Below, in pieces: positions 49,539 to 57,729 of a stretch of DNA of 64,000 nucleotides. The stretch spans positions 2,480,001 through 2,544,000 of the forward strand of contig CP116670.1 in assembly GCA_028370155.1 (NCBI GenBank). Reading direction: 5' to 3'. This DNA comes from Arthrobacter sp. OVS8. Lineage in GTDB: Bacteria > Actinomycetota > Actinomycetes > Actinomycetales > Micrococcaceae. A program made the translations under genes and the position numbers. Below the pieces are notes generated by a model. It worked only from the letters and a program-made list of their open reading frames with translations. It had not been told where the DNA came from and searched no databases. Position 1 is the first letter of the stretch. Every line of letters starts with the position of its first letter.

Positions 49539-51624
49539 GTGACTCAGCTCATTACTACCGAACTGGTCGAGCTCGACCAGAACCTGGGCAGCTCGCCCGA
49601 GGACGTGATCCGGCACCTGGCAGGCAAAGTTGCAGCCAACGGCCGCGCCACGGAAGTTGAAGGCCTCTTCGCCGACGCCTTCGCCCGTGAATCCAAGACC
49701 GCCACCGGCGTCCCGGGCGGCATCGCCATCCCGCACTGCCGCTCGACGGCGGTCACCGAACCGACGCTCGTGATGGCCCGGCTCTCCCAGCCGGTGGACT
49801 TTGGCGCCAAGGACGGTCCCGCGGACCTGATCTTCTTCATCGCGGCCCCCGAAGGCGCAGACCAGGAGCATCTCAAGCTGCTCTCCAAGCTGGCCCGCTC
49901 CCTGATCAAGAAGGACTTCACCGCATCCTCCGCGCCGCCGGCTCAGAGGCCGAGGTGGTTGAGCTCGTGGAAGGCGCCCTCGCGGACAAGCCGGCGGCTG
50001 CGGCACCGGCTGCGGCACCGGCTGCGGCACCGGCGGCAGCTGCCACCGGCGCCACCGCGGGCGCAACCGCCGACGCAACCGGCGAGCCGGCTCCCGCCGA
50101 AGCGGCCCGACCCAAGCGCTTGGTCGCTGTCACCGCCTGCCCCACGGGCATCGCCCACACCTACATGGCCGCTGATTCGCTGGTGGCCGCGGCCAAGGAG
50201 GTCGGCGTCGACCTGCAGGTGGAGACGCAGGGATCCTCCGGCGCCAAGGCGCTGGACCCCGCCGTGATCGCGGCCGCCGACGCCGTGATCTTCGCCGTGG
50301 ACGTGGATGTGCGCGGCAAGGAGCGCTTCGCCGGCAAGCCGGTCATCAACGCGCCCGTCAAGCGCGGCATCGACGAGCCGGACAAGATGGTTCAGGAGGC
50401 CCTCGCCGCTGCGGACAACCCCAACGCCCGCCGCGTCCCGCACTTCGGTGAGGACCAGGCGCAGCAGGAGGCCGAGGAGAAGGGCGAGCACTTCGGCACC
50501 AGGCTGAAGAAGGCGCTGCTCACGGGCGTCAGCTACATGATCCCGTTCGTGGCAGGCGGCGGTCTGCTGATCGCCCTCGGCTTCCTGTTGGGCGGTTATG
50601 ACATCACCGCTTTCGCGGACAAGATCCTGGCGGAGAACAGCCTCACCAATCTGCCGACCGAATACCCGGAACTCGCCTGGGGCCGCTGGGCGCCTACCTG
50701 GGTGCCGTGATGTTCAAGATCGGCGCCCTGTCACTGGGCTTCCTCGTCCCTGCACTGTCCGGCTACATCGCGTACGCCCTCGCTGACCGGCCCGGCATCG
50801 CCCCGGGCTTCGTCGCCGGCGCCGTTGCCGTCTTTATGGGTGCCGGATTCATTGGTGGCATTGTCGGCGGCCTGATCGCCGGCTATGTGGCCCACGCGAT
50901 CGGAAAGCTCAATGTGGCCCGCTGGCTGCGCGGCCTGATGCCGGTGGTTATTATCCCGCTCGTGGCGTCGCTCGTGGCATCGGGCATTCTGTTCGTGTTC
51001 CTGGGCGCCTACATTGCCTCGATCACCGCCGGGCTCAACAACTTCCTTGCCGGCCTCACCGGCGCCAGCGCCATCGCCCTCGGCGTCATCCTGGGCCTGA
51101 TGATGTGCTTCGACCTCGGCGGTCCCGTCAACAAGGTTGCCTACTCCTTCGCCGTCGCCGGCCTCGGCGCCGCCTCTGTCGCCAACCAGGCCCCGTGGCA
51201 GATCATGGCAGCGGTCATGGCCGCCGGCATGGTCCCGCCGCTGGCCATGGCCCTCGCCTCCACCGTGCTGAACAAGAAGCTCTTCAGCCTGGCAGAGCAG
51301 GAAAACGGCAAGGCCGCCTGGCTGCTGGGAGCGTCCTTCATCTCCGAAGGCGCCATCCCGTTCGCCGCCGCGGACCCGCTCCGCGTCATCCCCGCGAGCA
51401 TGCTCGGCGGCGCCGTGACGGGCGCCATCTCCATGGCAGCCGGGGTGGGATCGAAGGCCCCGCACGGCGGAATCTTCGTCTTCTTCGCGATCGACAACTT
51501 CCTGATGTTCGTTGTCGCCATCGCAGCCGGAACCGTCGTCACGGCCTTCGCAATCATCGGGCTCAAGCGCTACGCAGTCAGGAAGCCGGTTGATACGGTG
51601 GAACAGGTTCCCGTAGCCGCCTGA
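49539..51624 (+). CDS. fruA: PTS fructose-specific IIABC component
   Basis: GTG 49539, three bases after fruK. EIIA: GVPGGIAIPHCRSTAVTEPT with the phosphorylated His. A base is missing near 49925, in an Ala/Pro-rich linker. EIIB: LVAVTACPTGIAHTYMAADS with the phosphocysteine. A second base is missing near 50690; the EIIC membrane domain reads ALLTGVSYMIPFVAGGGLLI, MMCFDLGGPVNKVAYSFAVA and FISEGAIPFAAADPLRVIPA. About 695 residues. It imports fructose as fructose 1-phosphate, the substrate of fruK. The domain order A-B-C is the actinobacterial form. Confidence 0.9.
49996..50031 (+). repeat. 12-base tandem repeat inside the fruA linker
   Basis: GGCTGCGGCACC occurs three times in a row (49996-50007, 50008-50019, 50020-50031), encoding an AAAP-type linker between EIIA and EIIB. 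Copy number may vary between strains. Confidence 0.7.
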
Positions 51625-51681
51625 GCCGTCCAGAAAAACCTTCCTGGCTGATATTCCCCAAGCTGAAACCAAGGAGCAACA

Positions 51682-51960
51682 ATGACCGAACGTAACGCCA
51701 CCATTGCCAGCCGCGTAGGGCTGCACGCCCGCCCGGCCGCGATCTTTGCCGAGGCTGCCGGCGAGTTCGATCTCGAAATCACCATTGCCCGCCTGGGCGA
51801 ACCCGTTGACGAGGCCATGGATGCCGCCAGCATCCTGTCCCTCATGAGCCTGGGCGCGTCCCACGGCGAGGTTGTGGTGCTGCGCGCCGAGGGCGACGGT
51901 GCCGACGCCGCCCTGGAGCGACTGGTCCAGATTCTCGAAACGGACCACGACGCCGAATAG
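51682..51960 (+). CDS. ptsH: HPr family phosphocarrier protein
   Basis: Intact, 92 residues from ATG 51682 with AAGGAG upstream. RVGLHARPAAIFAEAA carries the phosphorylated His (near residue 16). The regulatory-serine region is AASILSLMSLGASHGEVVV, where the Ser is in the usual place. HPr passes phosphate from Enzyme I to FruA; no ptsI is in the window. Fourth gene of the fructose operon and ends before a hairpin. Confidence 0.9.
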   Translation: MTERNATIASRVGLHARPAAIFAEAAGEFDLEITIARLGEPVDEAMDAASILSLMSLGASHGEVVVLRAEGDGADAALERLVQILETDHDAE

Positions 51961-51995
51961 CGTCACCGCCCGGCATTGCTGCCGCCGGCTCCGAG

Positions 51996-52029
51996 GCCCG
52001 GCCGAACCCTGAACTGGGTGCGGCCGGGC
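51996..52029 (+). terminator. Hairpin after ptsH
   Basis: GCCCGGCCG (51996-52004) and CGGCCGGGC (52021-52029), with an inner ACCC/GGGT pair, form a continuous stem. It closes the fructose operon. Confidence 0.7.
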
Positions 52030-52184
52030 TTCTGCGTTCCGGCACCATCCCGGGGCTTCCCGGAAATTCCTCAGCAAACTTAGTAACTGCTTGTCACGGC
52101 CCGGCCGCGCCGCTAGTTTGGAATCCGCGGCACCACCACCCGTGGCCTGCCGCAGGACCAGTTCCCCGGCCGAAGGAGACACCC

Positions 52185-52684
52185 GTGGCAACCGTGCAGC
52201 ACAGCATCGAAGTCGACGTTCCCGTGTCCACCGCGTACAACCAGTGGACCCAGTTCGAGACCTTCCCCGAATTTATGAAGGGGTCGAGGCCGTCCAACAG
52301 ATCGACGAGACCTCCCTCCAGTTCCGCACCGACATTGCCGGGGTCCGGCGCGAATACCTCGCCCAGATCACCGAGCAGACGCCCGACCGGAAGATCGCCT
52401 GGGTCAGCACTGACAAGCCCCGCAACGCCGGAACCGTGACGTTCGAATCCCTCGGTGCCGAGCGCGCCCGGGTCAACGTGGAACTGGAGTGGGAGCCCGA
52501 GGGGCTCGTGGAAAAGGCCGGCTCGGCTGTCGGCGCGGACAGCCGCCAGGTCACGGCAGACCTCGGCCGCTTCAAGGAGTTCATCGAATCGCGCGGCATC
52601 GAAACCGGCGAATGGCGGTCCTCGGTCGCCCGGGGCGAAGTGGACGACACCACCGGCGGCACCGACTACCAGCTCCCGAGGTAA
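52185..52684 (+). CDS. SRPBCC family protein (polyketide cyclase/dehydrase-like)
   Basis: GTG 52185 with GAAGGAG upstream gives MATVQHSIEVDVPVSTAYNQ and WTQFETFPEFMKG, the START-like N-terminal strand and helix. A base is missing near 52280; then VEAVQQIDETSLQFRTDIAG and RKIAWVSTDKPRNAGTVTFE. The last helix is ADLGRFKEFIESRGIETG. About 166 residues. Members bind hydrophobic ligands or have unknown roles in stress; substrate not readable. Confidence 0.8.
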
Positions 52685-52686
52685 CC

Positions 52687-52974
52687 ATGCCCACGAAAAA
52701 GAACGCCCCGCGGGGCGCCGAGAGCCCCAGCATCAAGGATCCGGAACTCTACGAAGAGCTGCTGGAGGACGGGGCGTCCAAGCAGAAGGCCGCCCGCATC
52801 TCAAACGCCGCCGCCAAGAAGGGCAGGTCGGCCGTGGGCCGCAAGGGCGGGAAGGCCGGTGACTACGAGGACTGGACCGTCCCCCAATTGAAGGCACGCG
52901 CCAAGGAGATCGGCCTCAAAGGCTACTCGGCGAAGAAGAAAAGCGAGCTCATTTCCGCGCTCAGGAACTCCTGA
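52687..52974 (+). CDS. DUF7218 family protein with SAP-like C-terminus
   Basis: ATG 52687, two bases after the SRPBCC stop. 95 residues. KDPELYEELLEDGASKQKAA and RISNAAAKKGRSAVGRKGGK form the DUF7218 part, and WTVPQLKARAKEIGLKGYSA, KKKSELISALRNS is a SAP/Rho-N-like motif that binds DNA. Lys-rich throughout. Its neighbour Ku/LigD suggests a possible link with DNA, but this is only proximity. Confidence 0.75.
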   Translation: MPTKKNAPRGAESPSIKDPELYEELLEDGASKQKAARISNAAAKKGRSAVGRKGGKAGDYEDWTVPQLKARAKEIGLKGYSAKKKSELISALRNS

Positions 52975-53005
52975 TCCCGGTGGCCGCCGGCCGGACCGAC
53001 CCCGC

Positions 53006-54031
53006 TCAGGCCTCCTTGCGTGCGGCCCCATCGGCAGTCTTCTCGGCGGCAGCCTTCGGAGCTGCCTTCGTGCCGGCGGTCTTCGCCGTGGTTTTCGCGG
53101 TGGTTTTCGTGCCGGCTTTGGGAGCGGCCCGGGAGGCCGTCTTGGGCGCGGCCTTGGCCGCCGTCGACTTCGCGGCAGGCCTGGCGGCGGACTTTGTTGC
53201 GGGTTTCGCGGTGGACTCGGCGGAGTCCGCTCCGGACGCCGCGCCTCCCCGCGTTTCTTCTCCAGGCTCCGTTTGAGCGCCTCCATCAGGTCGATCACCT
53301 CGCCGCTGCCGGCCTCGGCCGCCGGGACGCCGAAGGTTTCCTCGGTGTCCAGGGACTCCCCTTCTCCAGCTTCGCCTCGATGAGCTGGCGCAGCTGCAGC
53401 TGGTAGTCGTCGGTGAACTGGTCCGGCTCGAAGTCCGCCGCCATCGAGTCCACCAGCGCCGCGGACATTTCGCGCTCCTGCGCGGAGATGCGGATGGTGG
53501 TTTCGAGCGAGGGAAGCTGGCCTCCCGTACCTCGTCGGCCCAGAGCAACGACTGCAGGACCAGGACATCGCCGCGGATCCGCAGGGCCCCCAGCCGGGTC
53601 TTGTCCCGCAAGGCGAACTGGACAATGGCCACCCGGTCGGTGTCCTCCAGCGCCCGGCGCAGCAGGACGTAGGCCTTGGGCGACTTGGAGTCGGGCTCAA
53701 GGTAGTAGCTCTTCTCGAACGTCATCGGATCCAGCTGCTCGGCCGGCACGAACTGCACCACGTCGATCTCGTGGCTGTTCTCGGCCGGAATGGACTTCAG
53801 CTCCTCGCGGCTGAGGACCACCGTCCGCCCGTCATCCTCGTAGGCCTTGTCGATGTCCTCGTAGTCCACGATCTTGCTGCAGACCTCGCAGCGGCGCTGG
53901 TACCGGATGCGTCCGCCGTCGGCGTTGTGGACCTGGTGGAGGCTGATGTCGTGGTCTTCGGTCGCGCTATAGACCTTGACGGGCACGTTGACCAGCCCGA
54001 ACGCTATCGCGCCTTTCCAGATGGCTCTCAT
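53006..54031 (-). CDS. ku: Non-homologous end-joining protein Ku
   Basis: ATG 54031 (MRAIWKGAIAFGLVNVPVKV), then YSATEDHDISLHQVHNADGG, RIRYQRRCEVCSKIVDYEDI with the two-cysteine segment, and LSREELKSIPAENSHEIDVV and EKSYYLEPDSKSPKAYVLL. These define bacterial Ku. About three bases are missing (near 53520, 53360 and 53250); between them ISAQEREMSAALVDSMAADF and LEKGESLDTEETFGVPAAE are readable. The C-terminal 85 residues are an Ala/Lys/Thr-rich tail (repeats such as TAKTTAKTAGTKAAPKAAAE) that would bind DNA. It is divergent from ligD with 40 bases between. Ku holds broken ends for LigD. Confidence 0.9.
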   Translation of the reverse strand: MRAIWKGAIAFGLVNVPVKVYSATEDHDISLHQVHNADGGRIRYQRRCEVCSKIVDYEDIDKAYEDDGRTVVLSREELKSIPAENSHEIDVVQFVPAEQLDPMTFEKSYYLEPDSKSPKAYVLLRRALEDTDRVAIVQFALRDKTRLGALRIRGDVLVLQSLLWADEVREASFPRSKPPSASPRRSAKCPRRWWTRWRRTSSRTSSPTTTSCSCASSSRRSWRRGVPGHRGNLRRPGGRGRQRRGDRPDGGAQTEPGEETRGGAASGADSAESTAKPATKSAARPAAKSTAAKAAPKTASRAAPKAGTKTTAKTTAKTAGTKAAPKAAAEKTADGAARKEA

Positions 54032-54071
54032 GGATCAAGTGAACATCACAGTTGCAGGCAGGTGAAGCCCT

Positions 54072-56609
54072 TTGGCTGAAACCACGCCGGCCGGAGGCAG
54101 GGAGCGTGTCCGGGTTGCCGGCCGCGAAATGGTTGTCACCAACCTGGACAAGGTCATGTATCCGGAGACGGGCACCACCAAGGCCGACGTCCTGGCGTAC
54201 TACGCCGCGGTGGCGCCGGTCCTGATTCCGGCTGCGGCGAACCGCCCGGCCACCCGGAAACGCTGGGTGCACGGCGTCGGGACGGCCGATGCCCCCGGCG
54301 AGATGTTCTTCCAGAAGAACCTGGACCATTCGACGCCGGGGTGGGTGCCGCGGGCATCCATCACCCACAAGGACCGCACCATCCAGTACCCGCTGGTCAA
54401 CGATCCGGCCACCCTGGCCTGGCTCGCCCAGATCGCGGCCCTTGAGATCCACGTCCCGCAGTGGCGGGTGGATTCACACGGCAACCAGATGCCTCCGGAC
54501 CGGCTGGTGCTGGATCTGGATCCCGGCGAAGGGGCCGGGCTGGCCGAATGCGTTGAGGTGGCGAAGCTCGCCCGCACCATCCTGCAGGACGTGGGCCTGG
54601 AGCCCGTACCCGTGACCAGCGGGAGCAAGGGCATCCACCTGTACGCCGCGCTCGACGGCACACAGAGCTCGGAGCAGATCTCCGAGTTCGCCCACGAACT
54701 GGCACGCTCACTGGAGGCCGATCATCCGGAGCTCGCCGTGAGTGACATGAAGAAGAGGCTGCGCACCGGAAAGGTCCTGGTGGACTGGAGCCAGAACAGC
54801 GCCGCCAAGACCACGATCGTCCCCTATTCCTTGCGGGGCCGGCTCCGGCCCACGGTGGCGGCGCCCCGGACCTGGCGCGAACTCAGCTCGCCGTCCCTGC
54901 ACCAGCTCGACTACCAGGAGGTCCTGCAGCGGGTGAAGGACGGCAAGGATCCCTTCGCCGCCATTTCGGGTGGGAAAAGAAAGGGTCACGAGCCTGCGGA
55001 ACACTCCCAAGGCCAGCGCTCGGATGGGCCCGGAGACGGCGGCCATGCCGACCCCCGGCTGGAGTCGTACCGCACCAAACGCGATTCGTCGGCCACCCCG
55101 GAACCGTTCACGGCCGAGCGGCACCGTGCAGGCACGGAAGGCGCGGACCCCGACGGCGGCTCTCTCAGGGAGGCGTTTGTCATCCAGGAACACCATGCCA
55201 GCCGACTGCACTTCGACCTCCGTCTGGAGCGCGACGGCGTGCTGGTGTCCTGGGCGCTGCCCAAGGGTGTCCCCACGTCCAAGACGAAGAACCATCTTGC
55301 GGTCCAGACCGAGGACCATCCGCTGGACTACCTGGACTTCGAAGGCACCATCCCCAAAGGCCAGTACGGCGCCGGGACCATGAGCATCTGGGACCGCGGG
55401 TACTACGAGGTGGAGAAGTGGATCGCGGGCAAGGAGGTCATTGCCACCCTCACCGGCCAGGACGACGGAGGGCTGGGCGGCGCCCGCAGGTTCGCCCTGA
55501 TCCACACCGGCCGGGGCGACGACCAGTGGCTCATCCACCTGATGGACCCCCTCGCCGCGAAGGCCGCGAAGAAGGCGCAGGCTGCCCCGCTGCCGGACAA
55601 AGAAGCGGATGCCACCACAGCTCCGGTCGGTGATCAGCCCGCCGCCCTGGTTCCGGAGGATTTCCAGCCGATGCTCGCCAGCGCCGGGACCATTTCCGAC
55701 CTCCCGGACAAGGACTGGCAGTTTGAGCTCAAGTGGGACGGAGTACGGGCCCTGATCATCGGGGATGCGACGACGATCCGTTTGATCAGCCGCAACGGCA
55801 ACGACATGTCCGCCGCGTATCCGGAGCTGACTGACCGCGCCTGCTGGCCGGAGCAGGACTTCATCGCCGACGGCGAGATCATCGCCGTCGGACCGTCGGG
55901 GCGGCCCGACTTCGGGCTGCTTCAGGGGCGGATGAAGCTCACGAGGGCCGCCGACGTCGCGAAGGCGCGGGCGTCGACGCCGGTGCGGCTGATGCTGTTC
56001 GACCTCCTCGCCGAGCATGGCGAGGACCTCCGCCGTCTGCCGCTCAGCAAGCGCCGGGTACGGCTGGAAGCGTTTTTCACCCCCACGGACTGCCCGGTGG
56101 AGCTCTCCGGGCTGATCGACGGCGATGTCCGGCACATCCTGGAAAGTGCCGAGGAGCTGGGGCTTGAGGGCGTGATGGCCAAGCGCACGGACGGCCGCTA
56201 CGTCGGGCAGCGCAGCAGGTCCTGGCTCAAGCTCAAGTTCGAACGCACCCAGGAGGTGGTGGTCGGCGGCTGGCGGCCGGGCAAGGGCGAGCGCGGCCAG
56301 TCCGTGGGCTCGCTCCTGCTGGGGATCCCGGACGGATCCAGGCTGCGTTACGTGGGGCGCGTGGGCAGCGGCTTCAGCGCCCGCGAGCTACTGGAACTGC
56401 GCCAGCAGCTCGATGCGCTGCCGCGGAAGACCTCGCCGTTCAGCGACGTGCCGGCAGCCGACGCCGCGGACGCTCATTGGGTGAGCCCCAGGCTGGTCGG
56501 CGAGGTCACCTACGGGGAATGGACCGGCAGCGGCAAACTCCGGCACCCGGTCTGGCGCGGATGGAGACTGGATAAGAAGCCGGAGGACGTGGTGGTGGAG
56601 GACGGCTGA
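54072..56609 (+). CDS. ligD: ATP-dependent DNA ligase D (polymerase-phosphoesterase-ligase)
   Basis: Intact, 845 residues. TTG 54072 is the start, with AGGTGAAG upstream. Domain order: polymerase/primase (about 15-290), with RKRWVHGVGTADAPGEMFFQ, metal motif VLDLDPGEG and VPVTSGSKGIHLYAALDG; a charged linker (310-370); 3'-phosphoesterase (about 370-490), with AFVIQEHHASRLHFDLRLER and VSWALPKGVPTSKTKNHLAV; and the ligase (about 545-845), with catalytic Lys in FELKWDGVRALIIG and LEGVMAKRTDGRYVGQRSRS, WLKLKFERTQEVVVGG. This Pol-PE-Lig order is that of mycobacterial LigD. It repairs double-strand breaks with Ku. Confidence 0.95.
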   Translation: MAETTPAGGRERVRVAGREMVVTNLDKVMYPETGTTKADVLAYYAAVAPVLIPAAANRPATRKRWVHGVGTADAPGEMFFQKNLDHSTPGWVPRASITHKDRTIQYPLVNDPATLAWLAQIAALEIHVPQWRVDSHGNQMPPDRLVLDLDPGEGAGLAECVEVAKLARTILQDVGLEPVPVTSGSKGIHLYAALDGTQSSEQISEFAHELARSLEADHPELAVSDMKKRLRTGKVLVDWSQNSAAKTTIVPYSLRGRLRPTVAAPRTWRELSSPSLHQLDYQEVLQRVKDGKDPFAAISGGKRKGHEPAEHSQGQRSDGPGDGGHADPRLESYRTKRDSSATPEPFTAERHRAGTEGADPDGGSLREAFVIQEHHASRLHFDLRLERDGVLVSWALPKGVPTSKTKNHLAVQTEDHPLDYLDFEGTIPKGQYGAGTMSIWDRGYYEVEKWIAGKEVIATLTGQDDGGLGGARRFALIHTGRGDDQWLIHLMDPLAAKAAKKAQAAPLPDKEADATTAPVGDQPAALVPEDFQPMLASAGTISDLPDKDWQFELKWDGVRALIIGDATTIRLISRNGNDMSAAYPELTDRACWPEQDFIADGEIIAVGPSGRPDFGLLQGRMKLTRAADVAKARASTPVRLMLFDLLAEHGEDLRRLPLSKRRVRLEAFFTPTDCPVELSGLIDGDVRHILESAEELGLEGVMAKRTDGRYVGQRSRSWLKLKFERTQEVVVGGWRPGKGERGQSVGSLLLGIPDGSRLRYVGRVGSGFSARELLELRQQLDALPRKTSPFSDVPAADAADAHWVSPRLVGEVTYGEWTGSGKLRHPVWRGWRLDKKPEDVVVEDG

Positions 56610-56965
56610 GGGCAGCGAAAAGCCCGGGCCAACCGTTGATGGTTGGCCCGGGCTGATGCCGCCGTGCTGTATTGGCGCCGACCTGTGGCGCCTTCCGCGG
56701 ACGGCCCGTCAGGACGAGTGCGGGGTGTCCGGCGGGGTGATCCGGTGAACCGCATTGACCGCGGCCCCTGGGCCAGCCGTCCGTGCTTGACGTCGTGTTC
56801 CTTAGGGTGGCGGTGCTTGCCGTTGCCGTCCGGCCACTGCTGCCCGCCGGCGGCGGACGGCGGGGCGGGACGTTTGGTTTCCGGCCCGGGCGCCTCATCC
56901 ATGGACTCCGCCAGATGACTGGCAACCTCGGGATTGATGTCGTCTCCGAACTGGTGTTCCGCCAT
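56510..56965 (-). CDS. Small hydrophilic protein of unknown function
   Basis: ATG 56965, with GGAAG just upstream. MAEHQFGDDINPEVASHLAE, SMDEAPGPETKRPAPPS and NGKHRHPKEHDVKHGRLAQG are clearly protein-like. The literal frame then continues 100 bases beyond the ligD terminator hairpin, so the C-terminus is probably wrong. With one base missing near 56720 it would end PRRTPHSS at TGA 56709-56711, giving about 85 residues. No known domain. It converges on ligD. Confidence 0.45.
   Translation of the reverse strand: MAEHQFGDDINPEVASHLAESMDEAPGPETKRPAPPSAAGGQQWPDGNGKHRHPKEHDVKHGRLAQGPRSMRFTGSPRRTPRTRPDGPSAEGATGRRQYSTAASARANHQRLARAFRCPQPSSTTTSSGFLSSLHPRQTGCRSLPLPVHSP
56621..56654. terminator. Strong hairpin after ligD
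   Basis: AGCCCGGGCCAACC (56621-56634), loop GTTGAT, and GGTTGGCCCGGGCT (56641-56654) form a perfect 14-base stem 11 bases after the ligD stop. It could stop transcription from both sides. Confidence 0.85.
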
Positions 56966-57061
56966 TGCTCTTCCTTCCGCTGTCGAATTACGCCGTCGAA
57001 ATAAGCTGTGAAATGAAGTGTCCAACTATCGTAGGTCGGCCGGGGTGCGATGTCTGTAGGG

Positions 57062-57295
57062 CTACCAGCGGACTTTCTTTTCCGTCGGCCCCTGCTTGCC
57101 GCTAACGTGCGTGGGCTTGTGGCTGTGTCCGACGCTTTGGGTGGCAGCGCCGCCCCGCGACTTGCTGGCGAGCATCTCCTTCTGGGCGTCGGTGAGGCGC
57201 GACTTGATGCCCTTACCCTGCCCCTCCTTGGCCTGGGACGTGCCGTCCCCTTCGGCTCCGCTGTTGCTGCTCTTCTTGGTCTCTTTGCCAGTCAT
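57062..57295 (-). CDS. Small Lys/Gly-rich protein of unknown function
   Basis: ATG 57295, with AGGAGAA upstream, gives 77 residues. MTGKETKKSSNSGAEGDGTS, then GIKSRLTDAQKEMLASKSRG and SGKQGPTEKKVRW at the end. Strongly charged and probably disordered; no known domain. It looks like a real small gene from its ribosome site and codon pattern. Confidence 0.55.
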   Translation of the reverse strand: MTGKETKKSSNSGAEGDGTSQAKEGQGKGIKSRLTDAQKEMLASKSRGGAATQSVGHSHKPTHVSGKQGPTEKKVRW

Positions 57296-57406
57296 GGGCT
57301 GTTCTCCTCGTGCGGCGTTGTGATCAGGGCTGCGCTGACTTCAACCCTAAGCGCATTCCTGATCCCGTGGGTACCCCTCTTTTTCATGCTGCAGCGACCC
57401 CCGAAG

Positions 57407-57440
57407 GGGGAACTTTGCGGGGAACTTTGAGGGGAACTGG
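57407..57440. repeat. Direct repeats in the long gap before the MHS symporter
   Basis: GGGGAACTTTGC (57407-57418), GGGGAACTTTGA (57419-57430) and GGGGAACTGG (57431-57440) are consecutive 10-12 base repeats. The surrounding gap 57296-57729 holds no credible gene. A hairpin CTGCCC/GGGCAG (57671-57676 and 57683-57688) lies 42 bases ahead of the symporter start. The repeats could be regulator binding sites; this is not shown. Confidence 0.5.
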
Positions 57441-57729
57441 AGGTGCGCCGACGACGTCCCGGAAGCCTGATTCGGGCCGAAAAACCGGCTCCGGGCCGCC
57501 CCGCGGGGAAAAATTTTGCGCAGGCCACCGTGGAAGCCGGGGTTTCCCAGCGTTGGCGCGGTGAAACGGCGGAAAAGAAATCCGACAATTGGCCCTTGAT
57601 CGGGGCCGAAACAGGGGATCATACGGCACGAAACTCGGAAACACCATAGAAATCACGTAAAATTGAAAGCCTGCCCAGAGCGGGGCAGCTACAAGTCGCA
57701 AGCAAATGACCTCCATAGGAGCGGCCCAA

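Noticed and set aside
50731..52191. A 486-codon minus-strand frame opposite fruA and HPr
   Set aside because: Shadow of well-conserved EIIC and HPr; no family motif in the reverse translation.
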